DNA from: Devosia sp.
GTDB taxonomy: Bacteria; Pseudomonadota; Alphaproteobacteria; Rhizobiales; Devosiaceae
Assembly: GCA_016713105.1 (NCBI GenBank)
Contig: JADJPS010000001.1
Span: 372,001-436,000, forward strand
Reading direction: 5' to 3'
Length of the DNA: 64,000 bases
Below, piece by piece: positions 52,977-62,220 of the stretch; positions within the stretch are counted from its first letter, which is position 1, and each line of letters opens with the position of its first letter. The position numbers were made by a program, and so were the translations under genes. Under the pieces are notes generated by a model that saw only the letters and a program-made list of their open reading frames with translations, searched no databases and was not told the origin of the DNA.

Positions 52977-54406
52977 GCCCGGCGGAACTCACCTTGCAGC
53001 CATTGTCGAACCTCTCCGAGGCGATCGCGCGCCGGCAGCTGTCTTCGGTTGAACTCACGCGCGCCTATCTCGCGCGGATCGAGGCGCTCGACGGGCGGTT
53101 GCACAGCTTCAACAGCCTGCGCGCGCCGGCGGCGCTGGCGGAGGCCGAGGCGGCAGACCGCGCCATTGCCGCCGGAGAGCGGCGCGGACCGCTGCACGGC
53201 ATTCCCGTCGGCATCAAGGACATGATCGATGTTGCCGGCCTGCCCACCACGGCGCAGGCCGTGCACCGGCGCGATGCTGTCGCCGCAGAGGATGCGGGTG
53301 TCGTTGCGGCGCTGCGGGAGGCGGGAGCCATCATCCTCGGCAAGCAGGCGATGAGCGAGTATGCCGTGGGCGGCACGCAGCTCGATCACGCCTGGCCGCC
53401 AGCCCGCAACCCGTGGAACCTCGAGATGGATGCCCTGACCTCGTCGAGCGGGTCTTGCGTCAGTGTGGCGGCGGGGCTCTGCGCCGGCTCGGTGGGCACG
53501 GAGACGGCCGGCTCGATCCGGGCGCCCGCCGCGTGGAATGGCGTCGCCGGACTATGCCCGACCGTGGGGCTGGTCAGCCGGCGCGGCGTCCTGCCGCTGT
53601 CGAGCAGCCTCGACGGCGTCGGTCCGATCGCCTGGACGGTGAGGGATTGCGGCCTGCTGCTGGCGGGCATGGTCTCGTCCGATCCGGAGGACCGGCAGCG
53701 GCCGGGGTTCCGCTGCCCGGACCGCAACCGTATGGAGACGGGTGTCGCCGGGTTGCGCATCGGCGTTGCCCGCACCTATTTCGAGGGCGATCCGGACGTC
53801 GATCCGCAGGTCCTCGCCGCGACGGAGCGGTCTCTCGACATGCTGGTGCAGCTCGGCGCACGCCTCGGCAGCGTCACCATGGGGGACTTCGACCGCTACA
53901 GCAACATCGCCCGCGCCGTCGCCTGGCCCGAGGAGTACGAGGCGCATCAGGCCGAGCTCGAGCCGGTGCCGGAGCGGTTCACCGCGGTCTCCCGCGAGCG
54001 CCTCCTCACCGGGAGGGACTTCACGGTCGCCGACTATATCCGCGCGCGCCGGGCCCGCGAGGCGGCCATCGCCGAGTTCTATGCCGCCATGGCCGACATG
54101 GACGTCCTGGTGCTGCCGACGATGAAGGTGGCGGCGCTGCCCATCGGCTTCGAGTTCGGCGAGCTGGGCAGGATCGAAGTGTCGCTGACGCGGCCGTTCA
54201 ACCTTATGGGCGTGCCGGCGCTGGCCCTCTGCAACGGCTTCACCGGGTCGGGGCTGCCGATCTCGATCCAGGTCGTCGGTCGGTACTTCGACGAGGATGT
54301 GGTGCTGCAGGTCGGGCAGGCGCTGGAAGCGGCTCTCGACCTGCGAGACCGGCGCCCGGCCATTGCCGTCGAGGACCACACCGGAGCGCGCGGTTCAGTC
54401 GGCTGA
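52973..54406 (+). CDS. Amidase-signature family hydrolase
   Basis: A 477-residue amidase. The Ser-cisSer-Lys triad is visible: Lys in VGIKDMIDV (near 83), the cis-Ser in the glycine/serine-rich TSSSGSCVSVAAG, and the nucleophile Ser in GTETAGSIRAPA. The usual GGSSGG reads SSSGSC here, a variant. Family members hydrolyse amides, ureido or glutamyl-tRNA substrates; no GatB/C partner is nearby, so a catabolic amidase is likelier. It is coupled to the M20 gene by ATGA and overlaps the convergent DUF917 gene by 12 bp. Confidence 0.88.
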   Translation: MSPAELTLQPLSNLSEAIARRQLSSVELTRAYLARIEALDGRLHSFNSLRAPAALAEAEAADRAIAAGERRGPLHGIPVGIKDMIDVAGLPTTAQAVHRRDAVAAEDAGVVAALREAGAIILGKQAMSEYAVGGTQLDHAWPPARNPWNLEMDALTSSSGSCVSVAAGLCAGSVGTETAGSIRAPAAWNGVAGLCPTVGLVSRRGVLPLSSSLDGVGPIAWTVRDCGLLLAGMVSSDPEDRQRPGFRCPDRNRMETGVAGLRIGVARTYFEGDPDVDPQVLAATERSLDMLVQLGARLGSVTMGDFDRYSNIARAVAWPEEYEAHQAELEPVPERFTAVSRERLLTGRDFTVADYIRARRAREAAIAEFYAAMADMDVLVLPTMKVAALPIGFEFGELGRIEVSLTRPFNLMGVPALALCNGFTGSGLPISIQVVGRYFDEDVVLQVGQALEAALDLRDRRPAIAVEDHTGARGSVG

Positions 54407-55501
54407 AGCCGCGGTGTCGACGTCCTCCAGCGTGCTGAAGGGCAGTTCCGGAAACCCGAAGCCCCGGGGCCCGATCACTTCGAGCGCCCGTGCCGTCCGC
54501 AGCAGCTCATGGGCGGGCAGGGCGAGGATGCAGATGCGCTGGCCGAAGCGCAGCATGTCGGTGGACAGGGCGAGCCCGTCATCGGCGTTGAGCACCACGA
54601 TGAGGTCGGGGACGATGACCTCGATGACGCCGTCGCGCCTGAAGATCAGATACTCGTTCTGCAGGTGGATGTTGCCCGAGGAGCCGGCAAACGCGTCGTG
54701 GCCCTCGATCTCGACCTCGCCGCGCACGAAGCCGCCATCGATCTCGCGCCGCACATCGACGATCTTGCCGGCAAACATCAGCCGGCCGCCTTCCCGCTCT
54801 GAGATCGCGGCGATCGGGTCCAGGTGCTGGCTCCGCGCCGTGATCACCGCGGCGCCGAGCGCGATGGCCCGCGAGTAGCTGCCCGGCACGGCGAACTGGC
54901 GGGTGAAGGCGCCGCTCATCGGCGCCAGTGCCAGCGCCGACGAGCCGCCCTGCGAGACCATGGTCGCCCGCGCCATGCGCTCGTGCCAGAGTTCGGAAAC
55001 CGCGTGCTCGAAGATCACGACATTGCCGTGCGGATCGCTCATCGCCGAGGGCGTCGATTTGTGCCCGTAGATCGAGTAGGTGGTCATCTGCATTTCTGGA
55101 AACGCCCGGCCCATGCCGTCGCCATCGACCACCGGCAGGCCGGCCTGGGCGGCAATGATCAGCGGCTCCATCGAGTTGGCGCCGCCGATCTCCTCGCAGG
55201 CAATGGCGTCGGCCGCAAAGCCCAGGTGCCGCTCCAGCGCCCACAGGGCCCTGAGGCCCTCCCGGCCTTCCCGGATCCGCTCGACCCCTACCACCGGTGC
55301 GCCGATGCCGCCGAGCGGCACGACCTTGGCGTCGTCGGGCAATTCGTCGAGCGAGACGAGGCGAATGCTGTGGCCGGCGCGCATCACCTCGAGCGCCCGC
55401 AACTTGCTGAGATAGGGGTTGCCGCCACCTCCGGTGCCGAGAATGGCGGCGCCGATCTCGAGGCAGTGGAGGTCAGCTTCGGTCAACTCACGCGAAATCA
55501 T
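54395..55501 (-). CDS. DUF917 family protein (S-methyl-thiohydantoin desulfurase type)
   Basis: A 368-residue DUF917 protein. Its N-terminal domain carries GAAILGTGGGGNPYLSKL and CEEIGGANSMEPLIIAAQAG, with VVDGDGMGRAFPEMQMTTY; the C-terminal domain is beta-rich. The family is named for S-methyl-thiohydantoin desulfurase, a cysteine-independent hydrolase of ring compounds (recalled). Its ATG overlaps the hydantoinase stop (TGATG), so the pair is coupled. DUF917/HyuA pairs are widespread and largely uncharacterised, so the substrate is uncertain. Confidence 0.85.
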   Translation of the reverse strand: MISRELTEADLHCLEIGAAILGTGGGGNPYLSKLRALEVMRAGHSIRLVSLDELPDDAKVVPLGGIGAPVVGVERIREGREGLRALWALERHLGFAADAIACEEIGGANSMEPLIIAAQAGLPVVDGDGMGRAFPEMQMTTYSIYGHKSTPSAMSDPHGNVVIFEHAVSELWHERMARATMVSQGGSSALALAPMSGAFTRQFAVPGSYSRAIALGAAVITARSQHLDPIAAISEREGGRLMFAGKIVDVRREIDGGFVRGEVEIEGHDAFAGSSGNIHLQNEYLIFRRDGVIEVIVPDLIVVLNADDGLALSTDMLRFGQRICILALPAHELLRTARALEVIGPRGFGFPELPFSTLEDVDTAASAD

Positions 55502-57042
55502 CAGGCGGTCTCCAGGTCACCGACCACGCGGACCCGGACGCGGGTGGCATTGCCGGGCAGGTATGCGAGTGGAATGTCCTCGCGTTCGATCACTTCGATA
55601 CTGTCGGGGCGGGCCCCGGCGGCGATGGCGCTGGCGCGCGCCTCGGCCTCGGCGGCGGCCAGTGCGGCCTCCCGGCTGAGCCTGGCGAGGCTGAACACCC
55701 GGTCCACCTCGCCCGAGATCTGCGCGATGGCGGCGCCGACGGCGTTCGCGACCTCGAAATGGTCGGGTTGGGTGACCGGGAGGTCGCCGAGCCTGTCCGG
55801 CATCAGGATCGAACCGCCTCCGACGGCGATGACCGGAACGGTTTCCGCCGAGGTGCGGCAGCGCTCGACGGCGCGCGACAGGCTTGTCTGCATCGCCGCC
55901 AGGGCCCGCTGCCAGACGGCCGCGGGGATTGCCGCAACCTTGGTTGCGTCGCCGATCGCGGCCTTGCCGGAAGCGACCGCGATATCGGTGGCGGTGAGGG
56001 TCGAGCCGCCGAACACCAGGCCCTCGCTGGTGATCCGGTAGCCGACCGATTGCGGTCCGATGCTGGCTCCGTCCGCGCTGACCAGCGAGCCGCCGCCCAG
56101 GCCGACGGCAAAGACGTCCGGCATGCGGAAATTGGTGCGCACGCCGCCGATGTCGACGGTCGTCGAGGTCTGGCGCGGGAAGCCCTTCACCAGCATGCCG
56201 ACGTCGGAGGTGGTACCACCGATGTCGACGACGACGGCATGCTTGAGGCCGGTCAGGAACGCTGCCCCGCGCATCGAGTTGGTCGGCCCGGAGGCGAAGG
56301 TCAGCACGGGGAACCGGCGGACCTTGTCCTCACCCATCAGGGTGCCGTCGTTCTGCGTGATGGAGAAGCCGCAGGTGAGGCCGCTGTCGGCCACGGCGCG
56401 CCCGAAGGCCGTTACCGTCAGGTCGGCCAGGTCGAGCAGCGTGGCATTGAGGATGGCGGCACTTTCCCGCTCCAGCAGGCCAATGCGCCCGATCTCGCTG
56501 GACAGCACGATGCGCAGGTGTGGAAGCCGCTGCAGCAGGCGATCGCGGGCCGCGATCTCCATGGCGTCGTTGATCGGCCCGAAGATCGAGGTGATGGACG
56601 CAACGCCGATGCCCTCGGCCGCGATCTCGGCGGCGACGTCATCGAGCCCTGCCACATCCAGTTCCGACAGCACCCGGCCGTCATATTCGTAGCCGCCGCG
56701 CAGCATGTAGCGATGGTTGCCGACGGCCGCGCGCAGGTCGGGCGGCCAGTCCACCATGGGCGGCAGGCAGGCGGCGGCCGGCAGGCCGAGCCGGATGGCG
56801 GCCACTCTGGTCAGGTGCTTGCGCTCGACCACGGCATTGGTGAAATGCGTCGTGCCGATCATGACATGGCGGATGCTGCGCGGCTTGACGCCCGCCGCGG
56901 CGATGGCCCCCGCCATGGCGTTCCGGATGCCCGAGGTCACATCCTCGGTCGTTGCGGTCTTGATCGTCGACAGCAGGCTGTTGCCATCCATCACGACGGC
57001 ATCTGTATTGGTGCCGCCGACATCCACGCCTATGCGAAGCAT
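55501..57042 (-). CDS. Hydantoinase/oxoprolinase family protein (HyuA-like)
   Basis: A 513-residue ASKHA-fold enzyme, ATP-dependent in characterised relatives, that opens hydantoin or 5-oxoproline rings. Visible motifs are the phosphate-1 loop GVDVGGTNTDAVV (5-17), GTTHFTNAVVER, the second phosphate loop VVVDIGGTTSDVGML and GLGGGSLV. The usual HyuB partner is absent, and DUF917 takes its place. It is transcribed away from the amidase operon and has a 383-bp upstream gap. Confidence 0.87.
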   Translation of the reverse strand: MLRIGVDVGGTNTDAVVMDGNSLLSTIKTATTEDVTSGIRNAMAGAIAAAGVKPRSIRHVMIGTTHFTNAVVERKHLTRVAAIRLGLPAAACLPPMVDWPPDLRAAVGNHRYMLRGGYEYDGRVLSELDVAGLDDVAAEIAAEGIGVASITSIFGPINDAMEIAARDRLLQRLPHLRIVLSSEIGRIGLLERESAAILNATLLDLADLTVTAFGRAVADSGLTCGFSITQNDGTLMGEDKVRRFPVLTFASGPTNSMRGAAFLTGLKHAVVVDIGGTTSDVGMLVKGFPRQTSTTVDIGGVRTNFRMPDVFAVGLGGGSLVSADGASIGPQSVGYRITSEGLVFGGSTLTATDIAVASGKAAIGDATKVAAIPAAVWQRALAAMQTSLSRAVERCRTSAETVPVIAVGGGSILMPDRLGDLPVTQPDHFEVANAVGAAIAQISGEVDRVFSLARLSREAALAAAEAEARASAIAAGARPDSIEVIEREDIPLAYLPGNATRVRVRVVGDLETA

Positions 57043-57424
57043 TTCATGCCTGTATCCCCGTGTTCATGGAGTGGCCGGGTGCGCAGGACAGCCGGTCGGC
57101 ACTGCCCGTCCCAGGTGATTCGATCGACAATGAGGATCGCCGCGCCGCGTCGGGCCGATCGTGCCCGGCAGCCTGGTGCCTGCCATGAAGGACTGTCCAC
57201 GAAGGACCGCCCATGATGGCCGGCGATGAGCTGGCCGCATCGCTTCGGTTTCCGAAGCGGCTCTCCCCGTCTGCACGTCGAAGCCCCGTTGACTTATTAT
57301 GTGCAGACATAATAGCGATAAGTGAGATTTAAGCAAGACCGCCTGGGTCGGCGAATTGGTGCCTCAGACCTGCCGATTGCGCCTTTCGCGTTCGGCAGCC
57401 ACCTGGCCGGCCAGACTGGATGGG
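57043..57424 (-). other. Upstream region of the hydantoinase gene
   Basis: No gene is seen in these 382 bp. An AT-rich stretch (57294-57330, including TTATTATGTGCAGACATAATAG) contains a short inverted repeat, TTATTATGT with ACATAATAG, and may hold the promoter or operator of the hyuA-DUF917 pair. Confidence 0.4.
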
Positions 57425-58261
57425 TCAGGATCGAGACGGTTCGTCAGCGAATGTCGACCTCACGGCCGTCTCCCGGAAACGCCTGCCGGCGGCCGAAAGC
57501 GTCTTCTCCCCCAGGTGCGCCACCACGATGCGCTGGCTCTTTTCGACATGCTCCAGAAGCCGGCAGACCAGGGCGGATCCATCATAGCTGGTGTCGGACC
57601 AGGGCCGGACGCATGACAGTCCCACCCCCCAGCCGCCAGCGACCAGTCCGCGCTGCATCTCGAAGCTGGAGACCTTCTGGGTTTCGCCGAGTTCGAGCCG
57701 CTGCCTCCTGAACATGTCGAGGAAGTAGTCCAGGGTGACGGGAAGTCCTCGAGGATGAGGCGCTCGGAGCTGAGGTGCGACAGCCTGATCCGGGCATGGG
57801 CTGCCAGCGGATGGTCCCTGGGCAGCATGACGTAGGGCGTCAACCGATGCACCTCGTCGGCGGCGATCCCCAGTTCCGCAAGTCCGAGATCATAGGTGAC
57901 CGCAACCTCGCAACGGCCATCCATGCAGCCGTGGCAGGTACATGGGGCCGATATCGCGAAAGCAGGCCACCGAAAGCTGATGCCTGCCGTCCGGCGTTGC
58001 ATTGGGACCGACGATCTCGCCGGCCGCTGCAAGGATTGTCCGGGCCTGCACGAGGAGCCGGCGTCCGGCCGGGCTGATCGTCAGGCGGTGCCCGGCCTGC
58101 CGCTGGAACAGGCGCTGTCCGATCACGGCCTCCAGATCGGCCACCGCGACGGAAACCGAAGGCTGCGACACATTGCGGTTCGTGGCTGCCGCGGTGACGC
58201 TGCCGAACTCCGCGACCGCCAGGAAGTACTCGAGCTGCCTGAGCGTGAAAGGTATAGCCAT
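57425..58261 (-). pseudogene. Decayed LysR-family regulator
   Basis: Three out-of-phase pieces form one LysR gene. The first (ATG 58261) has a complete winged helix, LRQLEYFLAVAEFGSVTAAA and QPSVSVAVADLEAVIGQRLF, and the start of the effector domain up to IGPMYLPRL. The second resumes at MDGRCEVAVTYDLGL; relative to usual LysR proteins about 25 residues between these points are missing. A second break near 57735 leads into DMFRRQRLELGETQ and the C-terminus. The missing segment makes a functional protein unlikely. It once probably controlled hyuA-DUF917 or the divergent dioxygenase. Confidence 0.82.
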
Positions 58262-58350
58262 GTCCTAATGCCGTATCACAACTCTGTAGTTCCAGCTATG
58301 CCCCAGTTCCCCTAGCGTCGTCTTTGGATGCCAACGCTGGAGACATGGCC

Positions 58351-59211
58351 ATGACCCGACCCACCGCCGAAACCATCGAGAAGGCCACCGATCGTGCGCA
58401 CTCGCTGATCGGCAAAGCCGAAATCGATGCCTACCGCCGGGACGGTGCGGTTTGCGTGAGGGGCCTGTTCTCCGCCGACGAGGTGGCGGCGGGCATTGCC
58501 GGGATCACCGAGAACATGGCGGCGCCGAGCGAGCGCGCCAAGGTGGCCAGCCGGCCCGAGGATCCCGGCTATTTCATCGAGGATTTCTGCAACTGGCAGA
58601 CGAACCGGCACTATCGCGACCTGATCTTCAACTCGGCCGCGGCCGCGATTGCCGGCATGCTGATGGAGTCCGAACAGGTCCGGCTCTACCATGAGCACCT
58701 GCTGGTCAAGGAGCCGAACACCCAGCAGAAGACCCCCTGGCACCAGGACCAGCCCTACTACAACATCGAGGGCCTGCAGAATTGCAGCATGTGGGCGCCG
58801 ATGGATCCGGTCAGCCGGGCGGCAACGCTCGAATTTGTCGCCGGCACGCATACCGGCCCCTGGCTGATGCCGCGCTCATTCATGACCAACGACGCCAAGT
58901 GGTTCCCGGAAGGCTCGCTCGCCGATCTGCCCGACATCGAAGCGGATCGCAGTGCCTTCAACATCATCGGCTGGGAGTTGCAGCCGGGTGACGCCGTGTT
59001 CTTTCACATGCTGACGCTGCATGCCGCGGCGGGTGTGGGCAATGGCCGGCGGCGCGTCCTCTCGGTCCGCTTCCTCGGGGACGACATTCGTCACGCACCG
59101 CGTCAGTGGAAGACATCGCCGGCTTTCCCCGGCCTCGAGAACGAGTTGCCCGAAGGGGCCCCGATGCATCACCCGCTGTTCCCGGTGCTGTGGGAAAGGC
59201 TACGGCAATAG
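58351..59211 (+). CDS. Phytanoyl-CoA dioxygenase (PhyH) family protein
   Basis: A 286-residue Fe(II)/2-oxoglutarate-dependent oxygenase. The iron ligands are seen in PWHQDQPYYNI (His-x-Asp) and LTLHAAAGV (distal His), with RRVLSVRFLG providing the 2-oxoglutarate Arg. DGAVCVRGLFSADEV is the typical N-terminal entry. The ATG at 58351 has GGAG 9 bp upstream, better spaced than ATG 58345. PhyH relatives hydroxylate many small molecules, so the substrate is open. It is divergent from the decayed LysR gene. Confidence 0.87.
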   Translation: MTRPTAETIEKATDRAHSLIGKAEIDAYRRDGAVCVRGLFSADEVAAGIAGITENMAAPSERAKVASRPEDPGYFIEDFCNWQTNRHYRDLIFNSAAAAIAGMLMESEQVRLYHEHLLVKEPNTQQKTPWHQDQPYYNIEGLQNCSMWAPMDPVSRAATLEFVAGTHTGPWLMPRSFMTNDAKWFPEGSLADLPDIEADRSAFNIIGWELQPGDAVFFHMLTLHAAAGVGNGRRRVLSVRFLGDDIRHAPRQWKTSPAFPGLENELPEGAPMHHPLFPVLWERLRQ

Positions 59212-59715
59212 CCATCCGAGGGGCCGGACCTGGCGCGGCTGCGCGTCGGTTCGGCATCGTCGTCGGTGGCTCTGCGCTGCAATTGACAGGCAATGCGCCA
59301 CCGAACCACGTTCGCGGAGCAGCCCGGATCGTCCCTGCCAAGCGGGAATAACCGCGTTCAGCAACGTGACGACAATGTGGCAATTCCGACAGATATATTA
59401 TTATACAATTACTTAAGTCCGTTCACCAAGGTGGCGGACCTGGCGCGCCCGCGACTCCCCACCTCTGAGCCCGCCGCCTGACAGGCACATGTCACGTCGA
59501 TCTCAATAATAGGTATTTGCATCGACGATATCGCGTCGCTGCCGCGGCTTTGGCATGGTCCCGGCGTGGACGGCGATCGGTCGATTGACTCCAGTTCGAC
59601 CGAGGGCCGCCGCCGTACTCGAGGAGACTCCGTGGCGGCCACTCGGATCTTGCCAGCTGGACCGATCCACAACTTGCGGATGGCCTTTCGGCCGACACCT
59701 AGGAGATTGTTCATC
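59212..59715 (+). other. 504-bp intergenic region before the cytochrome/PQQ genes
   Basis: No gene is seen. An AT-rich island at 59388-59416 (TATATTATTATACAATTACT) stands out in this GC-rich DNA and is a promoter candidate. A 7-bp inverted repeat, CGTCGAT/ATCGACG, at 59495-59501 and 59521-59527 flanks a second AT-rich stretch and could be an operator. Confidence 0.45.
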
Positions 59716-60255
59716 GTGCATCTGAGCAAAGGTGCCCTTTTCGGGGCCGTCTTGAGCGCCCTCGCCATAGTCCCGGTTGCTGCGCAGCATGATCTGCCCA
59801 AGCCCAAGGTGGTGGACCAGTCCTCGCCCGAGCAATCGGCCGCTGCCGTCACCGGAGACCTGGACGCCCAGATCGCCGGCCAGCTTGCTGCGGGTCCGAC
59901 GACGATCTGGAACAACGTGTTTACCCAGGTGCAGGCCGACCACGGCAAGACGATCTACACTGCCAAGTGCCAGACCTGCCATGGCCCGACCGGTCGTGGC
60001 GGCCCAGGGACTCCGCCCGTGACCGGCTCGGCCCTCAACAGCAAGTGGGCCGACGCCACGTTGCTGGACTACTGGAACTTCGCCCACATGAACATGCCGC
60101 CGGGAGCCCAGGGGCAGGCCGGCAGCGCCCAGGACTACGTCGACATCGTCGCCCACATCCTCGACTTGCATGGCGCCGATCCCGGCGACGTGCCGCTCAC
60201 CGTGAACGAAGACCAACTGGCGAACATCACAATCGTGCGCAAGCCGAAAGGCTGA
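59716..60255 (+). CDS. Periplasmic cytochrome c, partner of the PQQ dehydrogenase
   Basis: A 179-residue exported single-heme cytochrome. The GTG at 59716 has AGGAGA 9 bp upstream and begins a signal peptide ending VAA. The heme motif is CQTCH (85-89), and the axial Met is probably in MNMPPGAQG. It lies 114 bp before the PQQ dehydrogenase and is the likely electron acceptor, as cytochrome cL/XoxG is for methanol dehydrogenases. It is not clearly XoxG by sequence. Confidence 0.87.
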   Translation: MHLSKGALFGAVLSALAIVPVAAQHDLPKPKVVDQSSPEQSAAAVTGDLDAQIAGQLAAGPTTIWNNVFTQVQADHGKTIYTAKCQTCHGPTGRGGPGTPPVTGSALNSKWADATLLDYWNFAHMNMPPGAQGQAGSAQDYVDIVAHILDLHGADPGDVPLTVNEDQLANITIVRKPKG

Positions 60256-60369
60256 CGCGATCGGCGGCGCCCTTTTGCCGCCTGACGGGGCGTTCCGGCC
60301 GACTGGCCGGGACTTTGTCTAGACCGGCCGACGGATGGGCGAAGGCCTGCGCGGCCCAGGGAGGGTACC

Positions 60370-62136
60370 ATGAGACTTACCGCAGCTCTGTTCATGAGCT
60401 CCGTATTGCTGAGCAGCGCCGTAGGACCGGTGCTGGCGCAGTCGGTCATCGACAACCTGCCGCCGGTGACCAAGGAAATGCTGGCCAACCCGCCGGCAGG
60501 CGACTGGGTCAGCTACGGTCACAACACGCTGAACTGGCGTTACAGCGAGCTCGACCAGATCAATGTCGACAACGCCAAGGGTCTGCAGCTGGTGTGGGCC
60601 CGTGCCCTCGATCCGGGCGTGGTGCAGTCCAATGCGCTCGAACTCAATGGCGTGATCTTCATTCCCAACCCCGGCGACGTCATCCAGGCGGTGAACGCCG
60701 TGACCGGCGACCTGATCTGGGAATACCGCCGCGAACTGCCCGACCGTTCCACCCTGCAGGCACTCGGTGAGCGCAAGCGCGGCATTGCGCTCTACGAGGA
60801 CAAGGTCATCTTCTCGAGCTGGGACAACTTCATCGTCGCCCTCGATGCCAAGACCGGCCAGCTGGCCTGGGAGACCGATCGCGGCGGCGGCACCGATCTC
60901 ATCATGTCCGCCACCGGCCCGGTGATTGCAGACGGCGTGGTGGTGACCGGCTCAAGCTGTCAGTTCTCCGAGTTCGCCTGCTACGTTACCGGTCACGACG
61001 CCAATACCGGCGAGGAACTGTGGCGCAACGAGCTGATCCCGCGTCCGGGTCAGGAAGGCGACGAGACCTGGGGTGCATCCTCGTTCGATCAGCGCTGGAT
61101 GACCGGCGTCTGGGGACAGCTGACCTACGATCCGGTACTGGACATGGTCTACTACGGCTCGTCCGGTGCCGGCCCGGCCTCGGAAGTGCAGCGCAACACC
61201 GTCGGCGGCAGCCTAGCGGGCACCAACACACGCTGGGCGGTCAAGCCCAAGACCGGTGAGGTCGTCTGGAAGCACCAGGTGCTGCCGCGCGACAACTGGG
61301 ACCAGGAATGCACCTTCGAGATGATCGTGACCAACACGGACATCAAGCCCGCGGCCGACATGGACGGCAAGCTGGCGATCAACCCGAATGCCTCGGGCGA
61401 GAACCGCCGTGTGCTGACGGGCGTCCCCTGCAAGACTGGCATCTTCTGGCAGTTCGATGCCGCGACGGGCGAGTTCATCTATGCCCGCAGCACCAACATC
61501 CAGGATATCATTGCCTCGATCGACGACACCGGCCTCGTGGCCATCAACGAGGATCGCATCCTCGATGAGATCGGTGTGCCGAGTCCGATGTGCCCGACCT
61601 ACCTCGGCGGTCGCGACTGGCCCCCGACCTCGTACAATCCGAAGTCGAACGTGATGTTCGTGCCGATGAACAACATGTGCGCCGACGTCACGGCGCGCGA
61701 CCAGGAGCCCACCGGCCTCGACGTCTACAACGTCGACCTCGCCTATCACCTGCCTGAGGGCAAGACCAATATCGGCCGCATCGACGCCATCGACGTCGGC
61801 ACCGGCAAGACGCTGTGGTCCTACGAGCAGCCCGAGACGCTCTATGCGCCCTCGACTGCCACGGCCGGCAACCTGCTGTTCATCGGCGAGGGTGGCGGTC
61901 GCGACTTCCATGCGATCGACCAGACGACCGGCGAGGTCGTGTGGAAGACCCGCCTGGCCTCGCAGGTGACCGGACATCCGATCACCTACGAAGTCGACGG
62001 TCGGCAGTATGTCGCGGTTACCGCCGGTGGCCCGTTCATCGTGGGCGATCCCTGGGCGGCCGTGACCACCGTTCCGGTCGACGCGCCCTCGGGCAGCAAC
62101 GCGATCTACGTGTTCGCCCTGCCCGCGGCCAACTGA
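60370..62136 (+). CDS. PQQ-dependent alcohol dehydrogenase, atypical methanol/ethanol type
   Basis: A 588-residue periplasmic quinoprotein with a signal peptide ending VLA (23) and the eight-bladed beta-propeller with repeated tryptophan-docking motifs (TGDLIWEYRR, TGQLAWETD, TGEELWRNE, TGEVVWKH, TGKTLWSYE, TGEVVWKTR). The catalytic Asp is in PRDNWDQECTFE (Asp311); two residues later lies Glu313 where lanthanide enzymes have Asp and calcium enzymes Ala/Ser/Thr. The adjacent-Cys pair is missing (LGERKRGIAL), and the Asn metal ligand motif GNP is not seen. Substrate is probably an alcohol or polyol. No pqq biosynthesis genes are in the window. Confidence 0.9.
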   Translation: MRLTAALFMSSVLLSSAVGPVLAQSVIDNLPPVTKEMLANPPAGDWVSYGHNTLNWRYSELDQINVDNAKGLQLVWARALDPGVVQSNALELNGVIFIPNPGDVIQAVNAVTGDLIWEYRRELPDRSTLQALGERKRGIALYEDKVIFSSWDNFIVALDAKTGQLAWETDRGGGTDLIMSATGPVIADGVVVTGSSCQFSEFACYVTGHDANTGEELWRNELIPRPGQEGDETWGASSFDQRWMTGVWGQLTYDPVLDMVYYGSSGAGPASEVQRNTVGGSLAGTNTRWAVKPKTGEVVWKHQVLPRDNWDQECTFEMIVTNTDIKPAADMDGKLAINPNASGENRRVLTGVPCKTGIFWQFDAATGEFIYARSTNIQDIIASIDDTGLVAINEDRILDEIGVPSPMCPTYLGGRDWPPTSYNPKSNVMFVPMNNMCADVTARDQEPTGLDVYNVDLAYHLPEGKTNIGRIDAIDVGTGKTLWSYEQPETLYAPSTATAGNLLFIGEGGGRDFHAIDQTTGEVVWKTRLASQVTGHPITYEVDGRQYVAVTAGGPFIVGDPWAAVTTVPVDAPSGSNAIYVFALPAAN

Positions 62137-62160
62137 GCCGCCGCGTCTGACGCACTGAAC

Positions 62161-62195
62161 TCAAGCCCGGCCGCGCGACCGGGCTTGAGGCATTT
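62161..62195 (+). terminator. Hairpin after the PQQ dehydrogenase gene
   Basis: A perfect 10-bp stem, TCAAGCCCGG/CCGGGCTTGA (62161-62170 and 62179-62188), with an 8-nt loop is followed by GGCATTTGC. It could end or attenuate the cytochrome-dehydrogenase transcript before the binding-protein gene. Confidence 0.7.
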
Positions 62196-62220
62196 GCAGA
62201 ACCTCCCCGAGAGAATCGTG

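Noticed and set aside
44399..54406. A complete prophage or integrative element bounded by tRNA-Arg.
   Set aside because: No structural phage or conjugation genes, no intact integrase and no duplicated tRNA 3' end were found; only a remnant is supportable.
60370..62136. Calling the dehydrogenase xoxF or mxaF.
   Set aside because: It lacks the adjacent-cysteine pair and the usual metal-site pattern, so only the broader PQQ alcohol dehydrogenase family is supported.
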